Of a stretch of 64,000 nt of DNA, positions 33,657 to 41,053 are shown piece by piece. The translations under genes were made by a program, and so were the position numbers. Within the stretch, counting starts at the first letter, position 1. Each line of letters starts with the position of its first letter. Origin of the DNA: Treponema sp. OMZ 790 (GTDB lineage Bacteria; Spirochaetota; Spirochaetia; Treponematales; Treponemataceae). The DNA is taken from contig NZ_CP051201.1 in NCBI RefSeq assembly GCF_024181285.1, positions 310,001 to 374,000 on the forward strand. The letters run 5' to 3'. The notes under the pieces were generated by a model. It was not told where the DNA came from. It saw nothing but the letters and a program-made list of their open reading frames with translations, and searched no databases.

Positions 33657-34790
33657 ATGATAAAGTTTAAAACAAACAAAAACAAGAAAGCAAGAGCCTT
33701 CACAGTTAAGGGAGCCGCGGCGCTCATCACAGCCGCAATATTGGCACTGGTCTTTACAGGCTGCCCGAATAATGCGGGCGGAAGCGGTTCGGGCAGTTCC
33801 GGCGGAGGAGGCGCAACACCGCCCACACCGCCCGCACAGCCCGATGTAGGCTCTTTTGAAGACGCAGGCGACTTTATAAAAATAATCCCTCCTGCAAAAG
33901 GCATTGTAGGCGTTGACCCTGACTACACCTTACCCGGAACTGGGGCTTATTGGAAAGGCGTATTTATTAAAGACCGGAAGGTAAAATTAAGCCCCTATAA
34001 GCTAGGCAAAACAGAGGTAACGTACAAACTTTGGAAAGAAGTTTACGATTGGGCGGTAAAACCTGAACATGGGTATGTATTTGCCAATGCAGGAGTAAAA
34101 GGCAGTTCCGGAAGCGGAACTGACGATGAGCCTGTAACGACTATAAGCTGGCGGGACTGCATAGTATGGTGTAATGCGTATACTCAAATAAAGCTGGGCT
34201 CCGATGAGCAATGCGTCTACCGCAAAAAAGACGATCATACGGTTGTATTAAAAAACGCGACTGATACAGCTGCTTGCGATGCCGCATACGCCGATATGAG
34301 TAAAAAAGGCTTTAGACTTCCTACCGAAGCCGAGTGGGAATATGCGGCCCGCTGGCAGGGAAGCAATACAACAAATGCGGCACAATACGGGGAAGTATGG
34401 CTGACCAAATTAAACAGTGCAAGCGGAGCCAAAGATAAATGGGATACGGCTGAAACAGGAGAGGTTGCGTGGTATGATGGTAATTCAGGAAGCAAAACTC
34501 ATCCTGTTGGAAAAAAGCAGGAGAATGCACTTAAATTACACGATATGAGCGGGAATGTCTTGGAATGGTGTTTTGATTGGTGGAATTATTCCCCTGCTTC
34601 AAATGATGGTGCTTATATGCAAGGTGATATTGTTACCGATCCTCAAGGGGCCGCGGCGGGTACTGACCGTGTTGAACGCGGCGGCAGTTGGGACAACGAC
34701 GCGTACGGCTGCACTGTAGGCCTACGGTTCAGCTTCAGTCCTGACGGCAGGGACGGCTATCTTGGCTTCCGCTTGGCTTGTCGGCCCTGA
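33657..34790 (+). CDS. FGE-fold (SUMF1-type) surface lipoprotein, likely DGR target of the TvpA type
   Basis: A 377-aa protein with a long signal (AALITAAILALVFTGC, lipobox FTGC near residue 36) and a Gly/Ser/Pro linker, then a formylglycine-generating-enzyme/C-type-lectin fold: KLGKTEVTYKLWKEVYDWA, ISWRDCIVWCNAYTQ, GFRLPTEAEWEYAARW, MSGNVLEWCFDWW, RVERGGSW and a final GFRLACRP. The paired active-site Cys residues of true FGE are not both present near the end, so it is probably a binding protein. The last 36 codons look like a DGR variable region (separate entry). This matches the described Treponema variable protein TvpA. GGAGG precedes the ATG by 6 nt. Confidence 0.88.
   Translation: MIKFKTNKNKKARAFTVKGAAALITAAILALVFTGCPNNAGGSGSGSSGGGGATPPTPPAQPDVGSFEDAGDFIKIIPPAKGIVGVDPDYTLPGTGAYWKGVFIKDRKVKLSPYKLGKTEVTYKLWKEVYDWAVKPEHGYVFANAGVKGSSGSGTDDEPVTTISWRDCIVWCNAYTQIKLGSDEQCVYRKKDDHTVVLKNATDTAACDAAYADMSKKGFRLPTEAEWEYAARWQGSNTTNAAQYGEVWLTKLNSASGAKDKWDTAETGEVAWYDGNSGSKTHPVGKKQENALKLHDMSGNVLEWCFDWWNYSPASNDGAYMQGDIVTDPQGAAAGTDRVERGGSWDNDAYGCTVGLRFSFSPDGRDGYLGFRLACRP
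34683..34790 (+). other. Putative DGR variable region (VR)
   Basis: From GGSW to the stop, the residues that face ligand in TvpA-type lectin folds are encoded by GAC, AAC, GAC, TAC, GGC, then TTC AGC TTC AGT, then GAC GGC and GAC GGC TAT. All end in C or T and each can be derived from AAC or AAT by changing only A residues, while the scaffold codons between them (GCG, TGC, CTA CGG, CCT, AGG, GGC TTC) are ordinary. This is the mark of adenine-specific mutagenic retrohoming. No reverse transcriptase or template is present in the window, so it would be a remote target. Confidence 0.75.
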
Positions 34791-34814
34791 GTTCACACAT
34801 TTTGCCGGAGAGGT

Positions 34815-34881
34815 ACTCAAAATCGGACATCCGTGTCCGATTTTGAGTTTCGAGTTTTGCCTTTCGGCAAAACATCGCAAG
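34815..34881 (+). repeat. Two-hairpin repeat, copy C (after the VR)
   Basis: Hairpin 1 is a perfect 15-bp stem (34815-34829 with 34834-34848) with a TCCG loop, starting 24 nt after the VR stop. After 2 nt come CGAG and hairpin 2, GTTTTGCC (34854-34861) with GGCAAAAC (34866-34873), then ATCGCAA. The frame matches copies A and B but both stems differ in sequence. A hairpin just after the VR is a known DGR target feature. Confidence 0.75.
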
Positions 34882-34890
34882 AATGGAACT

Positions 34891-35010
34891 ACCGCCGTCC
34901 TTGGCGGTAAAGCGGTGAAACCGAACAGGCAAAATGTGTTTTGTGGTGCAGTGTATTTTTGAAAATAAAACTGCACTGTGTCAGCCGCTTTAGCGGCTCG
35001 AAAATTTTTT
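34891..35010 (+). terminator. Further hairpins and probable terminator after the DGR lipoprotein
   Basis: Three more stems: ACCGCC/GGCGGT (34891-34908), GTGCAGT/ACTGCAC (34946-34976) and AGCCGCT/AGCGGCT (34983-34998). The last is followed by GAAAATTTTTT and is the likely transcript end. The rest of the 433-bp gap up to 35107 shows nothing recognisable. Confidence 0.55.
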
Positions 35011-35107
35011 GACTAAAAACGGTATGGATCTTATTTGGTGCCGCGTCAGCTGGATAGCATCCTAAACCCTACTTATCTCTCCCATATACCATTTCCCCAA
35101 AATAATG

Positions 35108-35113
35108 TATAAT
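35108..35113 (+). promoter_or_regulatory. Probable -10 box of the phosphoesterase gene
   Basis: TATAAT with a poor -35 (TATACC at 35085-35090, 17-bp spacing). Transcription would start inside the first arm of repeat copy B. Confidence 0.45.
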
Positions 35114-35114
35114 T

Positions 35115-35200
35115 GGTCTAGCCTAAAAATCTAATTCGATTTTTAGGCTAGACCGTCGAGTTTTTCATAAGTCTTAAAGACTTATAAAAAACATCGCAAA
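35115..35200 (+). repeat. Two-hairpin repeat, copy B (phosphoesterase leader)
   Basis: Hairpin 1 is a perfect 16-bp stem (35115-35130 with 35139-35154). After 2 nt come CGAG and hairpin 2, 35160-35173 with 35179-35192 (one C-A mismatch), then ATCGCAAA. Hairpin 2 is nearly identical to that of copy A, whereas hairpin 1 has a different but fully complementary outer stem. Confidence 0.8.
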
Positions 35201-35223
35201 CAAATTTAGGAGGGTTTATACTT

Positions 35224-35901
35224 ATGAAATTATTGATTATTTCGGACGGGCATGGGGATCTTGAAAAACTAAAAAAAATAAAACCTGTTGCCGATGGGGT
35301 TGATGCCCTTATTTTCGGAGGGGACTTTGCTGCTTTTAAAAAGATTGAAACGGGGGCGCCTTTTTTAAACGAGCTTTTAAAGATTCATAAAAATATTTTT
35401 GCCGTGTTGGGGAATTGCGATGAACCTGAGTTTGAAAAAAAATTAAAAGATGCCGGTGTTTCGATTACGGGCGAGGTAAAAAATTTTGAAGGGCTTATCT
35501 TTGCAGGTTCAGGGGGCGGGAGCAAATTTACAGGCATGACCCCCTACGAAAGAACCGATGAAGAACTTGTAAAAGATCTGACCGATGCCTTTGAAAAAGC
35601 AAATATTACTGAGGCCGATAATTTAGTTTTGGTTTGTCATAATCCTCCGCATGGGGCAAAGGTGGATAAGGTGGCTCCAATGGTGCATGTGGGTTCAAAG
35701 GGGATCACGGCTTTAATCGAAAAGCATAAACCTCTTTTGGTTGTGTCGGGCCATATTCACGAGTCCTTTGCAGTCGATAAAATCGGAGAAACCGTTTTAG
35801 TAAATCCCGGTGCCTTGATGGAAGGCCGCTATGCCCTTGCCGAAATTACAAAGAAAGAAAAAGGCTTCGAAGTTTCGGTAGAATTAAAAAACTTGGATTA
35901 A
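35224..35901 (+). CDS. Calcineurin-like metallophosphoesterase
   Basis: A 225-aa two-metal phosphoesterase. Motifs in order: SDGHGD near residue 7-12 (replacing the usual DxH by DGH), GGDFAA near 35, GNCDEP near 65 (GNxD/E), CHNPPHG near 138 and SGHIHES near 176 (GHxH). All metal ligands are present. The substrate may be a cyclic nucleotide or other phosphodiester and cannot be read. AGGAGGG lies 9 nt before the ATG. The gene sits behind repeat copy B and converges on rsmG. Confidence 0.88.
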   Translation: MKLLIISDGHGDLEKLKKIKPVADGVDALIFGGDFAAFKKIETGAPFLNELLKIHKNIFAVLGNCDEPEFEKKLKDAGVSITGEVKNFEGLIFAGSGGGSKFTGMTPYERTDEELVKDLTDAFEKANITEADNLVLVCHNPPHGAKVDKVAPMVHVGSKGITALIEKHKPLLVVSGHIHESFAVDKIGETVLVNPGALMEGRYALAEITKKEKGFEVSVELKNLD

Positions 35902-35925
35902 TTAAAGAATCTTATATTAATGAAA

Positions 35926-35946
35926 AGCCTTAAACTTAAGGTTTTT
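35926..35946. terminator. Short bidirectional terminator between phosphoesterase and rsmG
   Basis: A-rich flank, AGCCTT/AAGGTT-type stem around AAACTT, then five T residues; the mirror strand reads the same way. It overlaps the rsmG stop codon. Weak stem. Confidence 0.45.
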
Positions 35947-36649
35947 CGATTATGAGGAGCCGGCGCTCCCTGTTCAAAAAAGGAACATGGAGATCTTCTA
36001 TTTTATAGTTTAGATTTTCTTTTTTAATAAGCTCCATTTCTTCATTGATTTTTTCTTCCGTGGCCTTGTATAAAAACAATTTACCCTTAGGCCTTGCAAG
36101 AGAGAGCAGGGTATTTAGAATATGCTTATCCAAGGTGCGGAAGGCCCTGCATGTTACAATATCGAATTTGACTTGCGGAGCTTTTTCGGCTTCGCTTTCG
36201 ATAATCTCGGTGTTCTTTAATTGGAGAACAGCCTTGACGTTTTCTAAAAAAGTGCAGCGCTTTTGCATCCTTTCTATTAAATTTAAATTTACGCATTGAA
36301 GCCGAAATGTTTTAAAAAGAATTGCAAGAGGAATACCGGGGAAACCTGCCCCCGTTCCTGCATCGGCTATGTAAAATTTTTTTTGTAGAATCGGGGCTTG
36401 ACTGTCGCGCATAATTTCATCATAAAAAAAACGCCAAGCCGATAGGGAATCCAAAATATGGGAGATAATCAATTCCTTGTCATCCTTGACCTTTACCAAA
36501 TTAAAGGAGGCATTAAACATTTTAAGCTCCCTCATGTAAAGGCTTAAAAGTTCGTGTAATTCGTTAAGAAAGGCTTCGCCTAAGTTCGGCAGGTTTGAGT
36601 CTTTTAAGTTTAATTCTTTTAAGCCGTCTAATAAAAGTTTATCTTCCAT
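35936..36649 (-). CDS. rsmG: 16S rRNA m7G527 methyltransferase
   Basis: A 237-aa GidB/RsmG. SAM-binding motif ADAGTGAGFPGIPLAI near residues 90-105, the family LSAWRFF segment upstream, and VTCRAFRTLDKHI near 165. It methylates N7 of G527 in 16S rRNA. GGAGG lies 9 nt before the ATG. It follows the ALDH gene by 18 nt on the same strand and is probably its operon partner. mnmG, its frequent neighbour in other bacteria, is elsewhere in this window. Confidence 0.95.
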   Translation of the reverse strand: MEDKLLLDGLKELNLKDSNLPNLGEAFLNELHELLSLYMRELKMFNASFNLVKVKDDKELIISHILDSLSAWRFFYDEIMRDSQAPILQKKFYIADAGTGAGFPGIPLAILFKTFRLQCVNLNLIERMQKRCTFLENVKAVLQLKNTEIIESEAEKAPQVKFDIVTCRAFRTLDKHILNTLLSLARPKGKLFLYKATEEKINEEMELIKKENLNYKIEDLHVPFLNRERRLLIIEKP

Positions 36650-36667
36650 ATCTTAAAACCTCCGGCT

Positions 36668-38041
36668 CTACATCATCCTGTCGATTATGTTTAATTTTTT
36701 TTCGGAATAGGGATGGTAGCGGAGCTTAATGTCGATGAGGTTGGATTTTTTTAAGATGCTTTTTGCATTGCTGAAAACCTTAAAACTTTCATCGCCGTGA
36801 TATTTTCCCATGCCGCTAAAGCCGACTCCTCCGAAGGGAAGGTAATCGCTTGCCAAGTGGACTATCGTATCGTTGATACAGCCGCCCCCGAAAGAAACTT
36901 CATTTAAGAATTTCTTTTCTATATTTGAGTCGGTTGTAAAAAGATAAGAGGCTAGGGGCTTTTCGCGGGATTTAATCAGTTTAATTGCTTCCTCTATTGT
37001 CTTAAAACTTATTACGGGAAGGATTGGCCCGAAAATTTCTTCCTGCATTATTTTGGAATCAAAGGTAATGTTATCCAAAACCGTGGGCTCAATAAATTTT
37101 CTGCCTTTTTCTCCTTTGCCGCCCGTGATTATTTTTTCTCCTTCAATTAAACCCATAAGGCGGTCAAAATGTTTTTCGTTTACGATGTGGGGAAGGTGCA
37201 TGTCCAAATAGGTTTCCGTGGGAAAGAATTCTTTTAAGGCCGCTTTTAACTCTTCGATAAATTTTTCTTTTACCTCATCTTGGATTAAAAGATAATCGGG
37301 GGCTACGCAGGTTTGCCCGGCGTTAAGGTATTTTCCGAAGGCTATGCGGCGGGCGGCGACTTTTAAGTTTGCCGATTTTTCGACCACGCAGGGAGACTTT
37401 CCGCCGAGCTCCAAGGTTATTGGGGTTACATATTTTGAGGCCGCTTCCATGACGAGCTTTCCGACAGTTGTTCCGCCTGTAAAAAAGATGTAGTCAAAAC
37501 GCTCTTCCAAGAGTTTTGAGTTTTCTTCTCGGCCTCCGGTAATTACCGATATATATTCGGGCGGAAAGTTTTCGGAGATAATCTTTTTTATTACCTCAGA
37601 GGTCGCAGGCGAATAGTTTGAAGGCTTTACAACGGCGCAGTTTCCTGCAGCAATGGAGCCTACCAATGGAGCGAGGGTTAAGTTTAAAGGATAATTCCAA
37701 GGCGACATAATGAGGACGGTTCCGAAGGGCTCATACATTATCCTGCTTGAGCTTTTAAAATGTGCAATCGATGTCGGAACCCTTTTAGGCTTAATCCATT
37801 CTTTTAAGTGCTTGATTGCAAATTTAAGTTCTCCGCGTACGATAGCAACTTCCGAAAAGAAGCCTTCCATTTCGGTTTTGTGTAAGTCGGAATAAAGAGC
37901 ATTTAAAAGTTCTTTTTTGTTTTGGTTTAAGACTTCCTGTAATTTTAATAATTGAGAAATCCTAAACTCATAGCTTTTTGTTTTATTTGTTTCAAAAAAA
38001 ATCCTGCAATTTTTTACGATTGTTTCTATTTCGTTATTCAT
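36668..38041 (-). CDS. Class 3-type aldehyde dehydrogenase
   Basis: A 457-aa NAD(P)-dependent aldehyde dehydrogenase of the short ALDH3 branch. Catalytic Glu is in LELGGKSP near residue 211, catalytic Cys in NAGQTCVAPDY near 245, and the cofactor region in FFTGGTTVGK near 186. The C-terminal GVGFSGMGKYHGDESF block is typical of ALDH3. It oxidises fatty or aromatic aldehydes to acids. GGAG lies 10 nt before the ATG, and a strong terminator of the upstream beta-barrel gene ends just before it, so it may rely on read-through or a promoter inside that region. Confidence 0.93.
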   Translation of the reverse strand: MNNEIETIVKNCRIFFETNKTKSYEFRISQLLKLQEVLNQNKKELLNALYSDLHKTEMEGFFSEVAIVRGELKFAIKHLKEWIKPKRVPTSIAHFKSSSRIMYEPFGTVLIMSPWNYPLNLTLAPLVGSIAAGNCAVVKPSNYSPATSEVIKKIISENFPPEYISVITGGREENSKLLEERFDYIFFTGGTTVGKLVMEAASKYVTPITLELGGKSPCVVEKSANLKVAARRIAFGKYLNAGQTCVAPDYLLIQDEVKEKFIEELKAALKEFFPTETYLDMHLPHIVNEKHFDRLMGLIEGEKIITGGKGEKGRKFIEPTVLDNITFDSKIMQEEIFGPILPVISFKTIEEAIKLIKSREKPLASYLFTTDSNIEKKFLNEVSFGGGCINDTIVHLASDYLPFGGVGFSGMGKYHGDESFKVFSNAKSILKKSNLIDIKLRYHPYSEKKLNIIDRMM

Positions 38042-38052
38042 GTATAAGCTCC

Positions 38053-38091
38053 AAAAAAACCCGTTAATGCTATTAAAAGCACTAACAGGTT
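38053..38091 (-). terminator. Intrinsic terminator of the outer-membrane beta-barrel gene
   Basis: On the minus strand CCTGTTAGTGC pairs with GCATTAACGGG (11 bp, two G-U) around TTTTAATA, followed by seven T residues. It lies about 10 nt before the ALDH ribosome site. Confidence 0.85.
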
Positions 38092-38127
38092 TTATCTTAA
38101 AGTAGATTTTAATGTTGTAATTTTTTG

Positions 38128-39492
38128 TTAGAATTTAACCGATACTGCAAAACGTATATTATGAACAACGAGCTTGTTTATTGTGTTCAAAATTGATGTG
38201 CCGGAACCTTCAGCAAGGTTGGAACTGAAGGTGTTAAATAAATTGTTAATAATGTTCCAGTTTGCATCCAAAACTACATTTTCGGTTATAAGCCAGGTAA
38301 GTCCTGATGTTGCAGAAAATTTTCCGTCAGCAGTGATAAACTCGAAAGTGCTGTTCCTAACTGTCTTCGTAACTTTTCCTGAGGCATCACGGGTTTCAGT
38401 CTTTTTTGTTTTCAATGAAATGCTGGGAACCTTAAAGTCCAGTCCGAAGTTAAACTTTAACTTTTTGATGGGAGCATAGACAAAAGCAGCTTTTATGTTA
38501 GGGCTTATACTAAAGTTGGTTTTGTGTTCTCTGGGGGTTTTATAAGCCGTTGTTGTACCGGTAAGAGAATTGATAGTTTTGGTGTAATTCATATCTTTCT
38601 CAAATGAAAGATTTGTTTCTAGTCCGGCTTCAGCCTTAACTGCGAATTTACCTTCAGGTTCATAAGCTATCTGGTATTTGGGCGTAATTTTAATTTTGTC
38701 ATGTAATTCACCGTAGGTATATGTTGTGGATGTTACTCCTAAGGCGTCTGTATAGTTGGTTTTTTTTGGGAATATCCTCCACTCGGTGTCTAAATCTGCC
38801 ATTATAGTATGGGTAACAGCATCTTTTTTTAAAAAATCGTGTGAAAATCCGATTCCGATTAAAAGGTCAAATTTATTTTCATCTGTGAGGCTTGTAAGCT
38901 TACCTTCGGTAATTGTTCTGTTTTTCTTGATATCAGATTTAAGTCCAAGCCTAGGAGTTATCTTAAAAACCTTGTTATTGGAATTTAAGTTTATACCGGC
39001 TGCCAATTTAACGTCTAATTTAAATAAATTATCTATTTGCTTTACCTTTGTGTCCGAGTTCCATGTAACCTTGTTGTTTGGCTTAGGTTCATAAGAAATA
39101 TCTGTCATTATACCGATGTTTCCAAAACCGAAAAGGAGTTTGCCGGTAGCTAGATGTTCATTGTCTGTTTGGGTTGTTGTTGTAGATGTGGTTGAATCTT
39201 TTACCTTGCTCCAGCCGGGGATCTGACCTTCAAAATAGCTTCCCAGATAAAAGGCCTTAAACTGATGGGCAAGACCTAGGTTTATTGAACCTATACCGTT
39301 TTTACCATAGCCTAAAAAGCCGAAGATATTTTTGGGCTTTACGTTTTGCCACTCATTTACATTCATAAAATCGTCAACATCAGTGCCGAAAAGCTCTTGG
39401 GTGCTGTGTGATGTCATTGATGTTTGAGCGAAAACCAAGGATGCAGCCATTAAAAGAACTGCAAAAATAAATAATTTCTTTTGTATCTTCAT
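38128..39492 (-). CDS. Putative outer-membrane beta-barrel protein
   Basis: A 454-aa protein with a cleavable signal (LFIFAVLLMAASLVFA-QTS). The mature part is a series of amphipathic strands of alternating polarity separated by Thr/Lys-rich turns, and it ends in FAVSVKF, whose terminal Phe is the usual signal for barrel insertion. No described Treponema porin family was recognised with certainty. It has a strong promoter, AAAGGAG 6 nt before the ATG and a strong terminator, so it is likely an abundant single-gene product. Confidence 0.75.
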   Translation of the reverse strand: MKIQKKLFIFAVLLMAASLVFAQTSMTSHSTQELFGTDVDDFMNVNEWQNVKPKNIFGFLGYGKNGIGSINLGLAHQFKAFYLGSYFEGQIPGWSKVKDSTTSTTTTQTDNEHLATGKLLFGFGNIGIMTDISYEPKPNNKVTWNSDTKVKQIDNLFKLDVKLAAGINLNSNNKVFKITPRLGLKSDIKKNRTITEGKLTSLTDENKFDLLIGIGFSHDFLKKDAVTHTIMADLDTEWRIFPKKTNYTDALGVTSTTYTYGELHDKIKITPKYQIAYEPEGKFAVKAEAGLETNLSFEKDMNYTKTINSLTGTTTAYKTPREHKTNFSISPNIKAAFVYAPIKKLKFNFGLDFKVPSISLKTKKTETRDASGKVTKTVRNSTFEFITADGKFSATSGLTWLITENVVLDANWNIINNLFNTFSSNLAEGSGTSILNTINKLVVHNIRFAVSVKF

Positions 39493-39523
39493 GATATCTC
39501 CTTTTTAAAATCTACTAGTACCG

Positions 39524-39552
39524 ATTATCCCGTAAAATTTTGCATTTGTCAA
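39524..39552 (-). promoter_or_regulatory. Promoter of the outer-membrane protein gene
   Basis: On the minus strand TTGACA (39552-39547), 17 bp, GATAAT (39529-39524). Confidence 0.8.
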
Positions 39553-39569
39553 TACGGGTATACCCATTT

Positions 39570-40628
39570 TTAGGAGAATTTACGAGAATTTAGGGAAATT
39601 TGCTTCCAATGCCACAATGGTTTTGAAAGTTCCGACGAAAAGGTTTGTACCCGGTGAAAATCGGGAAGCCAGTCATCGGAGGCGACAAGCTCTTGGTAAA
39701 AGCCTTCATCTATTTTTAGCTTTAAAAGAAGCTCTTTTAAGTCCTCGTCTTCTTCCGGGCTTAGCATTCGGTTTTCAAAAGGCAAAGCGCTTTTTATTCC
39801 TCCGATCCTTTTAACCGGAGTGTATTGGGTCATCACCGAGATGAGGGCTCTGTCCCGTAAGTTTTTTGCAAACCATTTCAAGACTGCCCTTGAGTCCGCC
39901 ATTCGGGATGGGAGGGCGAGGTGACGGACTATTACGCCCGAATATAGTTTTCCGAAGGGGCCTTTTTCTTCATCCTCCGTTTCAATTTTTAAGGGGGAGA
40001 TTTCCGCCATTTTTAAGATGGCCCTTGTTGCCGTTTCGGGATAGTCGGGTGCATAAAAAATTTGAGAAGAGACTTGCGGGTTCAACGTTTTTAAATCGGG
40101 GAGCCAGCCGTCAACGCAGTCCGAAAGGAGGCTTATAGCTTCTTCGGTTTCATAGGCGGAAGAATTCCAGACTACAGGAATTTTTAAGCCCCGCATTTTT
40201 GCTTCTTTTAAGCCGATGGCTATTGCAGGGATTGCGTGGCTTCCCGTAACGATGTTTATGTTTTCGGCTCCCTCTTTTTCAAGTAGAAAACACAAGGAGA
40301 CAAATTCTTCAAGGCTTACGGCCCTTCCCATGCCTTCTTGGGATATCTGATAGTTTTGGCAAAAGGAACAGCGGAGGTTGCAGCCCGTAACAAAGATTGT
40401 GCCTGAGCCTCCGGCTCCCGTGATAGGCGGCTCTTCCCCAAAGTGGAGGCCTGCCCATGCAAGGCGAAGCTCCCTTGTTTCTCGGCAAAAGCCCTTTTCG
40501 CCCTTGTTGCGGTTTACCTTACAATTTTTAGGGCAGAGAGTACATGAGTCATATTCTTTAAAATCAAAATCTTCAAACGAAAGCATTCGTTTCCCGCTCA
40601 AAGGTTTATATTTTTTTGCGTTCGACAA
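39570..40628 (-). CDS. Radical-SAM protein, PflA-related (PflX-like)
   Basis: A 352-aa radical-SAM enzyme. A Cys-rich N-terminal motif (CTLCPKNCKVNRNKGEKGFC, near residues 30-50) precedes the iron-sulphur motif CNLRCSFC near 89-96. It resembles the so-called pyruvate formate-lyase activating enzyme homologues of unknown target. The start is TTG 40628, which overlaps the preceding gene by 23 bp; ATG at codon 15 (MLSFEDF) is an alternative. It is the last gene of a minus-strand group headed by tsaD. Confidence 0.85.
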   Translation of the reverse strand: MSNAKKYKPLSGKRMLSFEDFDFKEYDSCTLCPKNCKVNRNKGEKGFCRETRELRLAWAGLHFGEEPPITGAGGSGTIFVTGCNLRCSFCQNYQISQEGMGRAVSLEEFVSLCFLLEKEGAENINIVTGSHAIPAIAIGLKEAKMRGLKIPVVWNSSAYETEEAISLLSDCVDGWLPDLKTLNPQVSSQIFYAPDYPETATRAILKMAEISPLKIETEDEEKGPFGKLYSGVIVRHLALPSRMADSRAVLKWFAKNLRDRALISVMTQYTPVKRIGGIKSALPFENRMLSPEEDEDLKELLLKLKIDEGFYQELVASDDWLPDFHRVQTFSSELSKPLWHWKQISLNSRKFS

Positions 40629-41028
40629 TTACCGTCATTATCGAATTTAAAAGATCCATGTCTAAACTTTCAGCCTCGGAAGAAATAATTAAATTTATTT
40701 GCTCCCAATCTTCTTGCGGAAAGTCCATGTCCTTTTCAAAATTGCCTGCAATAAGAGAAAATATTTTATAGAACCATTCAACTGCTTCTTCTTTTTTTTG
40801 CCTTCCTTCAGAATATTCCGAAAGCCAATAATCTGCAAAATCGTTTGCCAAGGCTTTAGCCTGCTTATCGTAAAGAGACACTGCCTTACAAAAGATTTCG
40901 GTAAGGCGGCTGTCAAACTCGGCTCCGTCCTTATCTTGTTTTTCGGCAAGTCTTATTCCATCCGAATAAAATTTTTCCATTGTATCCATAATCTTTTCAT
41001 TATAATCCAATTCTGCGATGTTTTTCAT
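40606..41028 (-). CDS. Hypothetical helical protein downstream of tsaD
   Basis: A 140-aa, acidic, mostly helical protein with no recognised domain, signal or membrane segment. It lies between tsaD (25 nt upstream) and the radical-SAM gene (23-bp overlap). Its first five codons (MKNIA) are exactly the conserved 3' end of the two-hairpin repeat, and the ATG lies in the 3' arm of a 9-bp hairpin with no ribosome site. Either translation is controlled by that structure or the real start is a later Met (codon 14 or 17). Confidence 0.7.
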   Translation of the reverse strand: MKNIAELDYNEKIMDTMEKFYSDGIRLAEKQDKDGAEFDSRLTEIFCKAVSLYDKQAKALANDFADYWLSEYSEGRQKKEEAVEWFYKIFSLIAGNFEKDMDFPQEDWEQINLIISSEAESLDMDLLNSIMTVIVERKKI

Positions 41029-41048
41029 AAGTATTGAAATACTTATGA
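41014..41048 (-). repeat. Half copy (D) of the two-hairpin repeat over a start codon
   Basis: On the minus strand TCATAAGTA (41048-41040) pairs with TACTTATGA (41033-41025), then AAAACATCGCA. The 3' 19 nt match copy A exactly (ACTTATGAAAAACATCGCA); the T run before the stem and all of hairpin 1 are missing. Confidence 0.7.
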
Positions 41049-41053
41049 CTCAC

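Noticed and set aside
33657-34790. Catalytic formylglycine-generating enzyme
   Set aside because: The two active-site Cys of true FGE are not both present near the C-terminus, and the region is occupied by the VR-like codons.
33409-35224. A complete DGR cassette
   Set aside because: No reverse transcriptase, accessory protein or A-rich template copy of the VR is present in the window.
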